DNA of 64,000 nt from Allium sativum (GCA_030737875.1 CM060919.1:803627160-803691159); one strand, 5' to 3'; shown: positions 36,650 to 48,916, counted from the first letter of the stretch. The notes: generated from the letters alone by a model not told the origin. Program-made: numbers and translations.

Positions 36650-37681
36650 TTCTCCCCCACTTAAAAGGATTTCGTCCCCGAAATCTTCAAGTTAAGAAGA
36701 ATGTGTCCTACCATCCAAACATCCATCTACTCAATCATCAACCACAGGCATCCATTGTCCTTATAGACTTCTAATGCTTTCATGTTTAAATGCACAGTGT
36801 GTGTTCATGTCCGTATCTAATGCAAAATCAGGCGGCCCACTGATTCAGTCGACCTCCTTAATGCAAATCATGTTAGTGCCATGAGTCCAATATGTATGCA
36901 AATTTTCCTACTTGAGACATATCATTTCTATATGAGTGCACAACTGCTCATTCATATGCAACATCCATATGCTGATTCGACCATTTTGCATCCATAAAAA
37001 TTTAAAAATGCTCACACATCCATATGCAGTATGAGAGTGCTTTCGAGCCGATCTAGTGCCTAGTGTGTGTATATGCATCCACGAGCAACCACTAGCAACC
37101 ACTTGCATCCACTTGCAACCATCAAGCATAACATGTCTCAAACACATGTTTACACCCATTAGTTTCTGCCTAAAGTTCAAATATTCGATCGATAGGATAC
37201 AGTCGAATGATGGAAGCGAGTACAGATAGAATGAAAATTTGGTTCCCATTAGACATGGGTCCTAAGTATCGGCCCCAAAGACCGAAACCAACATCAAATT
37301 GACACCCAGAGGATTACCTTCTTTAGACAATGTCAAAACTGGAAATCCTATCAAAAGTATTTAGATATTTACAGACTACTGGTACAGATCAGGTTCCCTA
37401 ATGATTCTTAGGAAGCTAAGCATGATAAAATCATACCCCACGAAAACTCAGAATGTATGCGTCATACTTGACGCCTAACACAGATATCCCTCAAACCCCG
37501 ATCTCAAACAGATAATCCATAACCCTTATGGGTCTGAGTCTATAGCGGAATTCAGAAATAATACTAGTATTAAAGTGCAGAGTATCGATTACAAAATCAA
37601 AATACCAGAATCAGAAAAAGTCTTAACTCCATAATCAGATAAAGAAATTAAACCTACTATAGAAATTTTCCTATTTCTACC
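36650..37681 (-). other. TRGAG-1 non-coding region after gag
   Basis: About 1 kb between gag and the polypurine tract. The segment 36908-37249 reads open on the minus strand and is clearly similar to 55228-55440 in TRGAG-2, even in translated form (MGVNMCLR..VM..GCKWMQVVAS). Repeats such as TGCATCCACTTGCAACCA make the similarity easy to see but also suggest non-coding repeats. Confidence 0.7.
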
Positions 37682-38590
37682 CTAGCCACTAGCCTCAAGA
37701 GTGTTCGCCTGCCCTCCTTGTCCTCGTCTCTTCGGGCAGTCCCTAGTGAAGTGTCCCATCTCCCCACAGTTGAAGCAAACGCCCTTCCTTTTTCTGCAAT
37801 CCTTATTCAGATGAGTTGAGCTTCCACAAGTAAAGCACTTTTTCCCCTTCTTATCTTCAGTCTTCTCATCCTTCCTTTGTGTTTCTTTCTTGGGCCCCGC
37901 TTTCTTATTTGGTGGTTCTTCCTTCTTTGTCTCTTTCGGGCCCTTGTCTTCCTCATGCAGTAGTGCCATGTCCACCAATTTCTCGTAAGTCGCTCCCATA
38001 GGTACGTGGGTCATGGCTAAGCTGTGCAGTGGCTCGTTCAATCCTTTAACAAAGCGGAGAGCCTTTTTATGCTGAGTGTTGACTAAATCCAATCCGAACC
38101 TAGCCAGTTGGTTGAACTGGTTGACGTATTCCTTGACCGTCATACTTCCTTGCTTAAGAGATAAGAACTTTTCTAGTTGTAAACTTCTTTCAGCTTGCGA
38201 GAGGAATTTTGTCTCAAACCTTGTTCTAAAATCCATCCATGTCTCGACCGGCCTCTCGGCGTTAGTGACTTCCCACCAGTAGGAAGCTTCGTCTTTGAGC
38301 AACCATACCGCCAACTGTACCTTCTGCCTATCGTCCACCTCGAAGATAACGAATAGATCCTCAGTTTCTTTGAGCCAATTCCTCGCTTCTACGAATGATT
38401 CAGTTCCTTTGAAATCCTTTCCACCCATGGCCCTAAAATCTCTACAGATCTTTGAGAAAGCAATTGCACGAGGAGGGGGTGGAGGAGGGGGATCATTTGC
38501 TGGACCTGCAGTGGCGGTCCTAGCCTCAAGACATTGACGAAACCAACCGGGTACATGAACACCCTCTGGTATCTCAGATGCTTCAGACAT
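37682..38590 (-). CDS. gag: TRGAG-1 gag, intact, two CCHC zinc knuckles
   Basis: An uninterrupted 302-residue protein begins about 160 bases after the PBS. It has an N-terminal Pro run (about residues 34-40) and then the retrotransposon gag (capsid) domain, about 60-210: WLKETEDLFVIFEVDD, LLKDEASYWWEV, WMDFRTRFETKFL, KEYVNQFNQLARFG. A Lys/Glu-rich linker follows, then two zinc knuckles, CFTCGSSTHLNKDC and CFNCGEMGHFTRDC (both C-x2-C-x4-H-x4-C). The stop comes 17 residues later with no protease after it. In autonomous relatives gag continues into protease and pol. It would build the cytoplasmic particle and bind RNA. Such conservation in an element without pol suggests its gag was used until recently. 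Confidence 0.93.
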   Translation of the reverse strand: MSEASEIPEGVHVPGWFRQCLEARTATAGPANDPPPPPPPRAIAFSKICRDFRAMGGKDFKGTESFVEARNWLKETEDLFVIFEVDDRQKVQLAVWLLKDEASYWWEVTNAERPVETWMDFRTRFETKFLSQAERSLQLEKFLSLKQGSMTVKEYVNQFNQLARFGLDLVNTQHKKALRFVKGLNEPLHSLAMTHVPMGATYEKLVDMALLHEEDKGPKETKKEEPPNKKAGPKKETQRKDEKTEDKKGKKCFTCGSSTHLNKDCRKRKGVCFNCGEMGHFTRDCPKRRGQGGQANTLEASG

Positions 38591-38749
38591 GCTGGAACGA
38601 AAAAGGAAAGGTTCAATACAAAAAGGACTGAAAGAAAGATATATGGCTCTTGGGGATCATGTTTTTCAAAATAAGCTTTATTTTTGAAAATACTTCCTTT
38701 CAAAACCTTTTTTGAAAACAGTTTTCAAAAACTTTACCCAATCTGGTAA

Positions 38750-38767
38750 CCTTCAGCTCTGATACCA
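38750..38767 (-). other. Primer binding site of TRGAG-1 (initiator tRNA-Met)
   Basis: TGGTATCAGAGCTGAAGG on the minus strand, two bases inside the 5' LTR. The identical 18-mer occurs at the same place in TRGAG-2 (54221). Confidence 0.92.
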
Positions 38768-38769
38768 AG

Positions 38770-41700
38770 TGTAACACCCCACCTCCGTTAAGGTCACTCA
38801 CAAAGGGAATGCCTTAACTTTGGTGGAGCATTTTAGTAAACAGAACAGAAACTTACAAGACAGATAAAACAGTACTTGAAATTTTTTTGCTTTATTACAG
38901 CGGAAACAGAAAATTAATATGGTTACATCCTTTCAATTTCAGAATTCAAGTACAAAATATCAGTCTTGTACAAAAGCCTTCAAAATGCATAGTTTAAAAT
39001 CATAATCCCCATGGAACGGAAGCTATACAGAGCCAAGCCATACTTTAAGCACTTCAAGCAAAGAGAAATCTGGATCAAGCTAAAGTATTTCCCTCCTTGG
39101 ATAACCTGGGGGGGAAACGGAAGAAAGGAGGCGAAACAACAAGGGTCAGACAAAAAGTCTGGCAAGTCCAGTGACTTTCAGCATATGAACAGATAATAAT
39201 AATATGATATGAACATAAAACTGGATGTGAGATAACTATAACAGGTGTAGCAGATATAACAGAAAAACAGAATGATGTAAACTATTGTTTTACACTTCTC
39301 TGCACTAATACTAGTATAACAGAATTAGGTGTCACCCTAATGTCTAAATTGAAGCAGGAACGGGTACAGAATACTTTAACAGAAACAGAATGCTAATAAT
39401 GGGCCTTTACTACCCGATCAGAAATAGACAGAAGAAGAAACAGATTTATCCCTATGGAAACAGAATGTGGAATTAGGTGTACACTAGTAATGGGCCTTTA
39501 CCACCCGAACAGACGGTACCACACAGAAACAGACAGGTGTTACCACCCAACAGAAACAGACGGTACCAACAGAAACAGACAGAACTAAGCGTACCCTAAA
39601 ACCCTACCCCAAGCGATCGGCTCCCTAATACATAAATATCCTGTGTCGGCCCCACAGTAGGGTGTATCACTCCCTAAAGTGACAACCAATTGGCACAGAC
39701 CTATTTACAGATGTCACGGCGTCTTACATCCTCAGAGGCAGACCGGGATCCATGCACGCACATGACCCGGTTGGAACGCACCATCAACACCCCTCGCCAT
39801 TATCAGAATGAACCACTTATAATTAGTTCAGTAAGCGTGCCCGGACCCTACCTACTGTTGGGTCAAAGTTTTGATACCAGAAAGGGTTACTGACTAATAT
39901 GGGTCTCAAACAACAGATGACACAAGTAATTCCCCTCCTAACCTTGTGTCCCCAAACTAACAGATTTCAGATTTATTTGTTTACAAGTTCAGACATACAG
40001 AATTCAGATTTACTAGTTCACAAATTGAGTTAACAAGTTTTCAGACTAACGGATCAGATGTACAGATTTTTCAGATTTGTCTAACTTTGTATTGGGCCTA
40101 CAGATTCATGGACGGGTTTTACTACATCTATTAATCCCTTTGGTTTAACCCTATTTTCCCCCAATACGTTTTAGACGTCATTCTTATCTTAGATTTGCAT
40201 TAATTAATTTTTAATGCACAGACCTCTCACATTAGGTCGGTAGCTTGTGGCCGCTGGATATGTCGGGCGGTTCCGGGCAGACTTCTGCCACAAGCCAGAC
40301 CTAACCTCGTGTCTTACGCATGTTATGACTAACTTCTCACATTAGAACCTATTGTTTGCGGCCACTGGATGTGCCGGGCGGTTCCGGGCAGATTTACGTC
40401 GCAAACTCATTCTAACCTCGAGTTAGCCATATTCATCTTTGCGGCCAATTAATTAATTATTTACCGTTTATGCGCACACCCAATATATATGCCAATTCAG
40501 ATTATATCAATAACAGAATGATCACATCAACTCAACTGATATAGCAGATAACAGATTTTAGCAGATTGGGTGACTTAACAGATTTAACCGATTTAGCACT
40601 TAGCAGATTTTGGCATATAACAGATTAGGCATCTCAACAGACAAATTTAACAGATTTGGCATTTCAATCTAATTAGCAGTCTAGGCAATATAACAAAACT
40701 AGCAGTTTAGGCAACTTAGCAAATTAGCAGATTTAGCAAACCTAATAATTCTAAAGGTTCTATTTACATGCCTTGCCTAGTCATAAATTAGGCCTAAATT
40801 CATATGCCTACATAATTTTTTCATGTTTCACAACATATATTCCATGTTTGCTTAAGCGCAGAATATGGACATAATTTGCCATATAACATATGTTCCAATA
40901 TAGATTATACCAAATATAACCATTAATTTCAATGCATGTCATATATCCAAAAATCCCTATTTAGGTGTAATTACAATAATAGATATCCTAATTAATGTAA
41001 ATCTTAAGTTTCCATATCTTCCTTCTTTTCATGTCATGAATTATTATGCAAACTATCCCCAATAATATAAATCTTTAAACCATACCTTCTAAAAATCAGA
41101 TCTTGCCTTTTTATATGCATTTTGTCCAAAGTCTCAAATCATATGTAATCTTTACAGTGGTTCCTCTTCTTCTTTTATCACAAAATATGCATAGGTCTAA
41201 AACTAGTTTATAACATATGCTATTTTTTCTAATTAATTACAGGTCTAGATTACAACATAACTATGCATACAACATGCATAAATTATATGTTCATAGTCAA
41301 ATTTATGCATCCAATCCCAAGTCATATGTCCAATATATTTTATGCCTCAGACCTAAAGTCATACATTCAATTTGGTTTTGTCAAATTTCTCATCATTCAT
41401 CCCAAAACTTGCGTTCATACGTTCATCTCTTATGAGATTAGGCACAGGCTCGTGGTAGCCTGGCTATAGAAACAGAAAAGAAGAAAGGAATATAGAACAG
41501 TCACAGAAAACAGATCTAACAGAAGAGAATACAACCTCAAACTCAGATTTAAATGCATATCAAAATTATAATTAACGTTTATAGCGGAGAATAACTGTAC
41601 TTGCCTTGATTGGATTAAAGAAAGAACTTTAACTTGTTGTAGAATCTTTGCAGAACTTTAACCTCTAGTTTTAATTGAGTTGCTTAGGCTGATGTTGATT

Positions 41701-42352
41701 ATCTTCTAGTTTTAATTCCAGCAGAGCAGAGACGCCATTTTTATTTTTTTATTAGAAGAAGAGAGCAATGGAGGCTAGAGAATTGTGCAAGAAACCTAGG
41801 TAGAGTCTAGGGTCCTTTTTATAGAGGTTAGGAACTGATTAGGACCATTGATGTTGCTTGGATTGATCGTAGCCATTCATTCTAAGGAGAGACCAATTAA
41901 AACTTGCCACCTAGCCCTAGTGACAAAGCAGACCACAGAAAATCGACCACATAGAGAATAGGCCAGCCGGGTTAGACTGGGCTCGACCTGGTCTGGACCA
42001 GGTCGACACCCCTGTCGACAGCCCTGTCGACAGGACTGTCGACCTGGTTAGACCAGGTCGACAGCCCAGTCGACTTGGTGGGTCAGGCGGGTGTTTTTCC
42101 GCCCTGGCCCATTGGGCCCCATTTTCGAATTTAAACCTGATTTATTCTGTTTGAATTTAAACTTGATTCTCAAACTTCCGAAGGCCGTATCTTCTTCATA
42201 CGGACTCCGTTTTTCGAAAACTCGGACTCTATTTCGCGTATTTTTCCGAGACGAACGCAATGGCGTATCCCGTTTCCCTTAGTTCTTTGATTTCAGATTA
42301 ATTATACTTTAATTTGTTAATTTCACAGTTATAGAATTTTCGGGGTGTTACA
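38770..42352 (-). mobile_element. TRGAG-1 5' LTR (right copy)
   Basis: 3583 bp and almost identical to the left copy, including TATAAAA at 41823-41817. As the gag is on the minus strand, this LTR supplies the promoter. Confidence 0.93.
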
Positions 42353-44701
42353 CCCATGATATCTTCAATAACACGAGCTTTGAGGGGCAAATGTTATCCC
42401 TGTTATATAAACACGGTTCAGAAAAATACATTGACGATATAATACACGGTGAACCGGGCAACTTCACAATTATGTTCTAGCGACGTGATGCAAAGTCGTT
42501 CAGCAACTTAATAAAGTCGTTTAGATCCTCACCAAAAAGCATGTCGTTGTGACCATGCAATTCATGGCGTTAAATCCATTCATACCATAAGCCGCTAAAA
42601 GCATGTCGTTCACTCCATGTCGCAAGTCATTTTCATGGAGAAGCAAATTGTTGCTTACGTATAATGAAGCATGTCGTTCTCAATAAGTCGTTCATAGCAT
42701 CCATAATTAGCACTGTACGTCAGCATAGAATGAGGCGCATCGCATGGTTTAAGTGCATGGGATATTTACACGTATTAAATACATCAAGTCTTTAAGCATC
42801 ATTTTTAAGCTAGACCATTCATCTATTCTTGGGTTCAATATGAAGCTGACCTAACAATGCAGTTTGAACTGCCCATTTTAGACGAATAAGAATAATCGAC
42901 AATTGACAGACCATATGGCACGTGTGCGTAGAACATATGTTTTCATTCCCCACTTTTAATTATGTGCACATGGCAGATTGGGTAATATTACATAACAAGA
43001 TGGAGCATGTGTAAAGTAGCAGCATCACGTGAGCTAGTTGTAGCCAGCTGTAAAAAACAATTCAAATCAGTCCATTTCATGCCGCATGTCATTCCAACTT
43101 ATATCGCATGTCGTTCATTTCATACCGAAGTGATATTCATGCCAGAAGCCATGCAAGTAGTTGAATACGTGAACCCAACACATGGTCAACTCGTCAATTC
43201 ATGCTCTAACAGCAAGCCGTACTAATACACGTTACGGTAGGTCATTGTTCTTCATAAATTGACACATCAGAAATAATAGGTTAAGTCGCTGACATATAAT
43301 ATGAGTGATACCCAGGTTTGATCGTAAAACCACGGGACACCACTACTTGTTGAACAAAGATGGTACACTGCTTGGAAGTCCGCAGTACAAATGAATACAA
43401 AGTTCGTACTAAATCAATGCATGCAGTGGATCAGGTGAGATTTAGTATTATTGTTTAGCAGCATGTCGGACCACATGGTCAGCTGTACAATTGTCATGCC
43501 ACATTACGTATTGAAACAAGTCGCATATGGGTCGTTAAATATGCCCATGCCTGCATGTAAAAAATAAGATGTTCACACAGATTGAGGTCATGTCATTCAT
43601 ACAACTTTAATTATGTCGTTGATTCCATGTGAGTTTTTTAGACGTACATAGCTTGAAACATGAAAATCGCAATCCGTTATTCCCATGCGATCAAAGCATT
43701 GAATGTGGATTCCATGAAGCCACGTGGCAGGTGAATAAAGCTTTGGAGTGCTACCGCGTTTACATATAAAGTGTGCTGGGTTATGATCAAAGATCGTGAT
43801 GAGTACCCAGATCATTCAATCTAATTATGAACCGCCAGCTATATTTGTAAAGGAGGATTATATTAAAGTCATATCGTTAAACCAAGCCGCATCATCTATA
43901 TTTATGTAAGGTCGTCTTGGCATAAAAGGCATGAAGTTGGGTCGCTGGAATGCGAAAAATCAGATCATGTATGTGAATGAAAAAGCATGTCGCATGATAG
44001 CTGTATGAAAACTATAAAGTGCGATTACCGGCTATACACACCTATTTACCACTTTGCTACTTTACTCAAACTCCATCTATAAATACTCCCATACTTCACA
44101 CTTGAAAGGGGACAGAAATTTCGACCCCGAAGGGCTGTCCAAATAATTTCTCCACCACTCTAAACTTCATTCCAAGCTCCATTAATGGCTCTCAAGATCA
44201 ATCCATCTCTCTCCAACAACAAATGGATCAAATCTTCTCCAAACTCTATTAGAAATCTCTTAAGCTCAATTGAAGTGACTCTAATCTCCCATAATTATCT
44301 CTAAAGCTCAAATCCAACACAAAATTATCATGGAAATAATGAAGATCATCTGAATGATCAAGTCATCAAAGATCTACACAACTACGATCACAAATCAAGA
44401 GATCTTGTTGATTCCTTCGTAAATTCAAGAGAAAAAAAAAAGAGAAAACGAAAGGAGTTCCATATACAAGAGTGAAATGAGTGAAAGGAGTGAAGTGAAT
44501 CAAATCATGTATTTTGTAAATTCAAAGGTGATAATGAAAATTGCTACCATAGTGGATGTAGGCCGATATTAGGCCGAACCACTCTATAATCCTGTGGTTT
44601 TTTCTTGCTTTTATATTCCATGGCTCCATATTTTTAATCCTACCTTTTGGTGAAGTGTTGCAAAATAACTTGGAGTGTTGTGATCATTTTTTATTTCAAC
44701 A
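42353..44701 (+). mobile_element. 3' end and 3' LTR of Gypsy-2
   Basis: After the TRGAG-1 target duplication CCCAT, 34 bases lead to a purine-rich GAGGGGCAAA. The LTR starts at 42392 (TGTTATCCC) and ends at 44701 (TTTCAACA), 2310 bp. Its first 470 bp are absent from the other copies. Many GTCGTT motifs lie in the upstream (U3) half. A TATAAAT box is at 44078-44084. It is the only full-length LTR of this family here. Confidence 0.82.
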
Positions 44702-46187
44702 TGTACGTTATATTAGGCTCAACGCGAGCGTACACGTGGGTCTTGGGTTAGTATTGTTCGTCTATAAAGATAGATTCTTGAGTATGACACAGAGGCTATA
44801 ATTCATGTGTTTCTCCGTGCTATTGGGTTTGATGATTTTTTTGAGTACGTTTTCTAGTCAAATGTACATTCAAATATGTGTATTCATTCTTTTCATTGTT
44901 AATTAATTATTATTCGTTAAATAGGTATCGAAAACTTTTAAATAATGATGTTCAGTTACATGGTGCATTGGCTGCTTGTTGGTAAAAAACAACTCATGCA
45001 TTCCACTTTAGTTTTAGGGAGTTGGGAGTCACTCCACTAGACTTTTCTATGCTTACTAGTATTGCCATAGGTGAAGGGGAAACCTTGTCATATGATGAGC
45101 GGTTCCAGGACTTCATCCTTTTGGGTAGTTTATTTCCATATCTTGATTACGTAGTGGTATCACCGTTGGTTTCCATATTAGATGCTCATACATTAGACAA
45201 GCAATCCAAACTTTATTACGTATGCATCCTAAAGTTCACCATTTGGAGATTGTTAGATTATTTGTTTTGTATATGATAGGAAACTATTTTTTACAAATGC
45301 TTCAAGCACACTGCTATGTGGTTATGTGGCGGTTGTTGAAGGGTTTTAGTTTGATAGTAGTTCAACTGTGTATGATTGGAGGACACCTTTATTAGCATAC
45401 TTGGTATAGGTCGTTGTATCATCAGTGTGTTGTTATACCGAAGATTGCTTCGATTACAGGTTTTTAGGAGATCTTGCAGTACTGGTACTACGAGTACTTT
45501 CACAACATGACTTATCCTACCTTGGATCCGACACTGGACCTTTACTTCCCTAGAGTACGAGCGTGGAGTCTCGATAACCGTAGACAGGTCCCAGGAGGAC
45601 GGGCACGACATGTATTTGCCATAATACGTAATCAGATTGAGCTGCGGACTACACGAAAGTCAGTTATTTGGCATCTGTATGATGGTTCACCATTTTTGAC
45701 CGACCCCGCCATAGTGCAGGCTAATTTTCTTTTGGGAAGATGATTTCCTCTAGTATCTTGTCCACCTAGTTTAGGCTGCTTTTGGTACTTAGGTGAGTTT
45801 TGCGGGAGACAGATATTTGATGGTGATTTTGTTCCTGGTGATCCTTACCCAGATACACCTACTCCTAGGGTTTATTCTATCGGTGCCTTACAACAGCAAG
45901 TCGGGGAGTGGTGGCCAGCTAGTGAGTTCATTATTATGGGTCGGGATTATATTTCTTCCTGGCAGTAGTATTACACCCTACCTCATACGGAAACTTTTGT
46001 ACATGTCGCGGTATTTGATGTTGGCCCTTCTGCTGTTCGTAGTGGACTTGTATCCCCTATTATTTAGGACATTTCACAGAGCACCTAGGTTTACCAGCCT
46101 CCACTGCCTCCACAGGCCCCATAGCCTCCGCATTCTATCGCGATGTCGGACTACGGTTGGACTGTTGGCATACCCACTATATACGGA

Positions 46188-46234
<47 letters not shown>

Positions 46235-46366
46235 CACACTCCACGCCCAGTGGTCACGCAGTATCCAGATCCAACTATATTTTCTTATGAGGATCTCTAT
46301 CATATGCAGCTTGGACTTCGACAGGTGATGTACGTTGAGCACCGACGGAGTACAGATGAGTATTAG
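44702..46366 (+). pseudogene. Plant mobile domain (PMD / MAIN-like) pseudogene
   Basis: Fragments follow the usual plant mobile domain order: IIHVFLRAIGFDDFFEYVF, then HAFHFSFRELGVTPLDFSML (the FHL...E-T-L-D segment), FILLGSLFPYLDYVV, then WYYEYF, YFPRVRAWSLDN and a R...SVIWHLYDGSPF segment near 45474-45700. Later parts contain PYPDTPTPRVYSI. Frames shift several times and a (TA)n run interrupts 46191-46228. Such domains occur in host regulators of the MAIN family and as cargo in transposons. Between a gypsy LTR and a truncated copia, transposon origin is more likely. Confidence 0.6.
46191..46228. repeat. (TA)n microsatellite
   Basis: 38 bases of TA, grading into TACATATACACAC. It causes several overlapping Tyr-Ile repeat ORFs on both strands that are not genes. 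Confidence 0.9.
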
Positions 46367-46634
46367 TTTATACACCATAACCTTTATACACTAAAATGAC
46401 ACGTAATTAATAAATTCAGCTGCAATTGGTAATAATCATACAGAAACAAGTGGTCATGATCATAATGATAGAACTAATATTTCACATAACGATACAACTA
46501 ACAATAAGCATACAAATAGAACATGTCATAAAGATACAACAACTAATGATAGTAGAGGTCAACTAAAACATCAAAGCAGACATATTAAATAGTTACTTAA
46601 GCAAACTACATGTTACGTTCAACCTCAAGGCAGT

Positions 46635-47013
46635 CTAAAGCAGTTCTAAGTCGCTATCATTGCGGTCAAACCACAACTGTTCAATAACATTTTGGAGATG
46701 TCTAATCTCTCGTTCGAGTTCGTTTGCATATGTTATTCCCCTTGGGCATAAAGGTTCGGCTATCCATTTTGTGTAATTGCAACCGTTCGGATAGGATGAA
46801 CATTTATGAATGCGCCAACCTATATTGTTTCCCTCTCCTCGAACCACAACTTCAATCGCATAACCACAGTAGCAACAAACTGGATAAGAATCAACTTCCT
46901 GTTCATAATAAATTGGAACATGTGGTATTCGATATGCCTCTACTTCTTGTCGTGGTTGAGCGACCGACTATTCATACGAAAGTTGAACATGTGGAACTTC
47001 AGCTTCATGTGGA
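46635..47013 (-). pseudogene. GRF-type zinc-finger protein remnant
   Basis: Minus-strand frame reads YPVCCYCGYAIEVVVRGEG, then IGWRIHKCSSYPNGCNYTKW and, after a short linker, a helix ELEREIRHLQNVIEQLWF before the stop at 46635. C-x-x-C-G, a later C, and C-x-Y-x-K-W fit the zf-GRF pattern, which ends in a short coiled coil in many plant proteins. There is a stop upstream (in QLSYE*SVAQP) and the 5' part is cut off at the edge of the duplicated block. It converges with the mobile domain pseudogene. The stretch 46380-46634 contains nothing recognisable. Confidence 0.55.
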
Positions 47014-48916
47014 GGATGTTTTTGGGACATGGAAGGTTAAAGTGAAGACTAATGATGGTGTTCTTCAACAACAACTTCATTCACATGGAGGAAGAGATAA
47101 AATACAAAAGCTCCTTGGAGGAGATATTCATAGGACTTACTTCATGGGTTCTAGAAGAGGCCCTTGCGTTTATTGTAAGAAGAAGGGACATTTCTTATAA
47201 AATTGTTCAACTCTTAGAAAGAAGAGAGAGAAGAAGAAAGCTTCAATTTTGGCAGCAATTAGATCAGATGCAGATAGATGTGATAGTGATACATCATTAT
47301 TTTCAACCAGTATTTCACCATTAGAGATTACAAGTTGGGTGATTGATTCTGAAGCCTATTGTCATATGATGCCACATAGGAGCAATTTTGTCGGTTATGA
47401 GAAGATTGATAGAGGAGAAGTTCATTTGAAGAATGACACATCTTGTCAAGTTGTGGGCGTCGGAAGTGTGAGGTTTAAAATGCGTAATGGTGTTATTAGA
47501 ACTATCACGGATGTTAGACATGTTCTGATACTGCATAAGAGTTTATTGTCAGTTGGAGCTTTTAATAGACTTGGTATGAGGATAATAGTAGATGGAGAGA
47601 ATTCATGAGTGGCGAAGGGTTCCTTGGTATTGATGAAAGGGGTGCTTGTTAATGATATTTATATGCTTTGTGGAGAGACAGTCTTAGGAGATTCAGTTGT
47701 ATCTACTGATTCTAGTGTTTCAGATTCTACTCAGTTATTGCACCTTCGTTTAGGTCATGTTGATGTGGAGAGCTTGGAAGTATTGAAGAAGCATAGGTTA
47801 ATTGCTTTTGATTCTCAATTAAAGCCTAGCTCTTGTGGAGGTTGTTCTTTTGGAAAGAAGAAGCATGTCACATTTGATGTTGGAAGATCTAGAGCTACAG
47901 AGCTTCTAGAGTATGTTCATTCTTATGTGTGGGGACCCACCCCAATTGCATCTTTAGGTGGAGCCAGTTTCTTCATCTTATTTGTGGATGATTTCTCGCA
48001 TGTAGTTTGGGTCTATTTCATGAAGACTAGATCCAAAATATTTTCCCAATTTCAGAAGTGTAAGACCTAAGTTGAAAAGAAGTCAGGAAAGCAGCTGAGA
48101 GTTCTTAGAGTTGGCAATAGTAGTGAATTTGTGTCAGAAGAATTTACTAACTATTGTGCATCCGAGCACGTATTTAGAGACTTTTCTACGAATTCGCATT
48201 CTTTTGGAGTGGCGGAGAGCATGTGTCGGATATTATGGGAAAGACCTATTTGCTTGAGATTGACTGCTGGTCTAGAAGAGGGATTTTGGGCAGAAGGGAT
48301 ATCTATGGCAGTATTTCTCATCAACCGTACACCTTCTATTGCTATAGATATGAAGATCCCATAAGAAGTATGGAAAAGAGAACCTATTGATTATTTATTC
48401 CTTAAAGTGTTTGGTTGTTCATCTTATTTAGAAGATGAGAGACATAATGGGCTAAAGCCTAGAGGAAGCAAGACATTTTTGTTAGGCTATGGAGAAGGAA
48501 TAAAGAATTATAGGTTGTGGTGCAAAACAACTAGGAGAATTGTGACTAGCAGGAAGGCGATATTTGATGAGAGGTCTTTATTGAAGGTGGAGCCTCTATC
48601 AAGTGATGACATTAGGGGAACACAAAATTTCCAAACATGTTTGGAGTCATCAGATTGTTTCCATATTCGTAGAGAAAAGGGTATTGCCAATGGTAACGTG
48701 GTTGATGAGAAGAGTTTGAATACTCAAACTCTAAGTGGAGCTCAGTCGCATTTAAGGCCTTTTGCTTCTATTGGTCTTGTTTGTGAGCATAGTAGAGGTA
48801 GTAATTTAACTTCTTATTCTATTCGTTATGCATGGCTTGGTGTTGAGTTTGATAAGGTAGATTTGGTGAAGTCGAGTAAAATTCTTGAGAAGGAGGTTGA
48901 AGTAGATATTATTTAG
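47014..48916 (+). pseudogene. Copia-2 gag-pol remnant (zinc knuckle, protease, integrase)
   Basis: Reads YCKKKGHFL*NC (zinc knuckle with a stop), WVIDSEAYCHMM (protease region, active site lost), HLRLGHVDVESLEVL, the integrase segment SFFILFVDDFSHVVWVYFM, SSEFVSEEFTNYC, then FGCSSYLEDERHN and an extra stretch to VEVDII. A stop at MKIP*EVWKRE is shared with Copia-1. RT and RNase H are absent. It has fewer interruptions than Copia-1. Confidence 0.85.

Larger units (their letters stand above)
33069..42352 (-). mobile_element. TRGAG-1: complete gag-only LTR element with 3.58-kb LTRs
   Basis: The 9284-bp element is flanked by a perfect CCCAT duplication (33064-33068 and 42353-42357). LTRs of 3581 and 3583 bp enclose only 2120 bp. 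On the minus strand the order is LTR, tRNA-Met PBS (38767-38750), gag, non-coding DNA, a GTGGGGGAGAA polypurine tract (36660-36650), LTR. There is no protease, RT, RNase H or integrase. I count about 11 differences between LTRs, so it is young. This matches the TR-GAG class of non-autonomous plant elements; gag style, PBS and long LTRs suggest derivation from a Del/Tekay-like chromovirus (inference). Confidence 0.93.
27383..44701 (+). mobile_element. Gypsy-2: Tat-type gypsy element, internally deleted, split by TRGAG-1
   Basis: Parts in order are a 5' LTR lacking its start (to 29528), PBS 29533, gag remnant, integrase tail (to 30377), a long 3' non-coding region with hairpin repeats, the TRGAG-1 insertion (33069-42352), a short purine-rich stretch GAGGGGCAAA, and 3' LTR 42392-44701. 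Most of pol is gone. PBS, gag zinc motif and the repeated AAAGTCCTCCCC...GGAGGCAC segment tie it to the same branch as Gypsy-1. Confidence 0.75.

Noticed and set aside
36651..36663. CTCCCCCACTT taken as a regulatory element
   Set aside because: On the minus strand it is the polypurine tract of TRGAG-1, which explains it fully.
46143..46378. Overlapping Tyr-Ile repeat ORFs on both strands (also at 15676)
   Set aside because: They are translations of (TA)n microsatellites.
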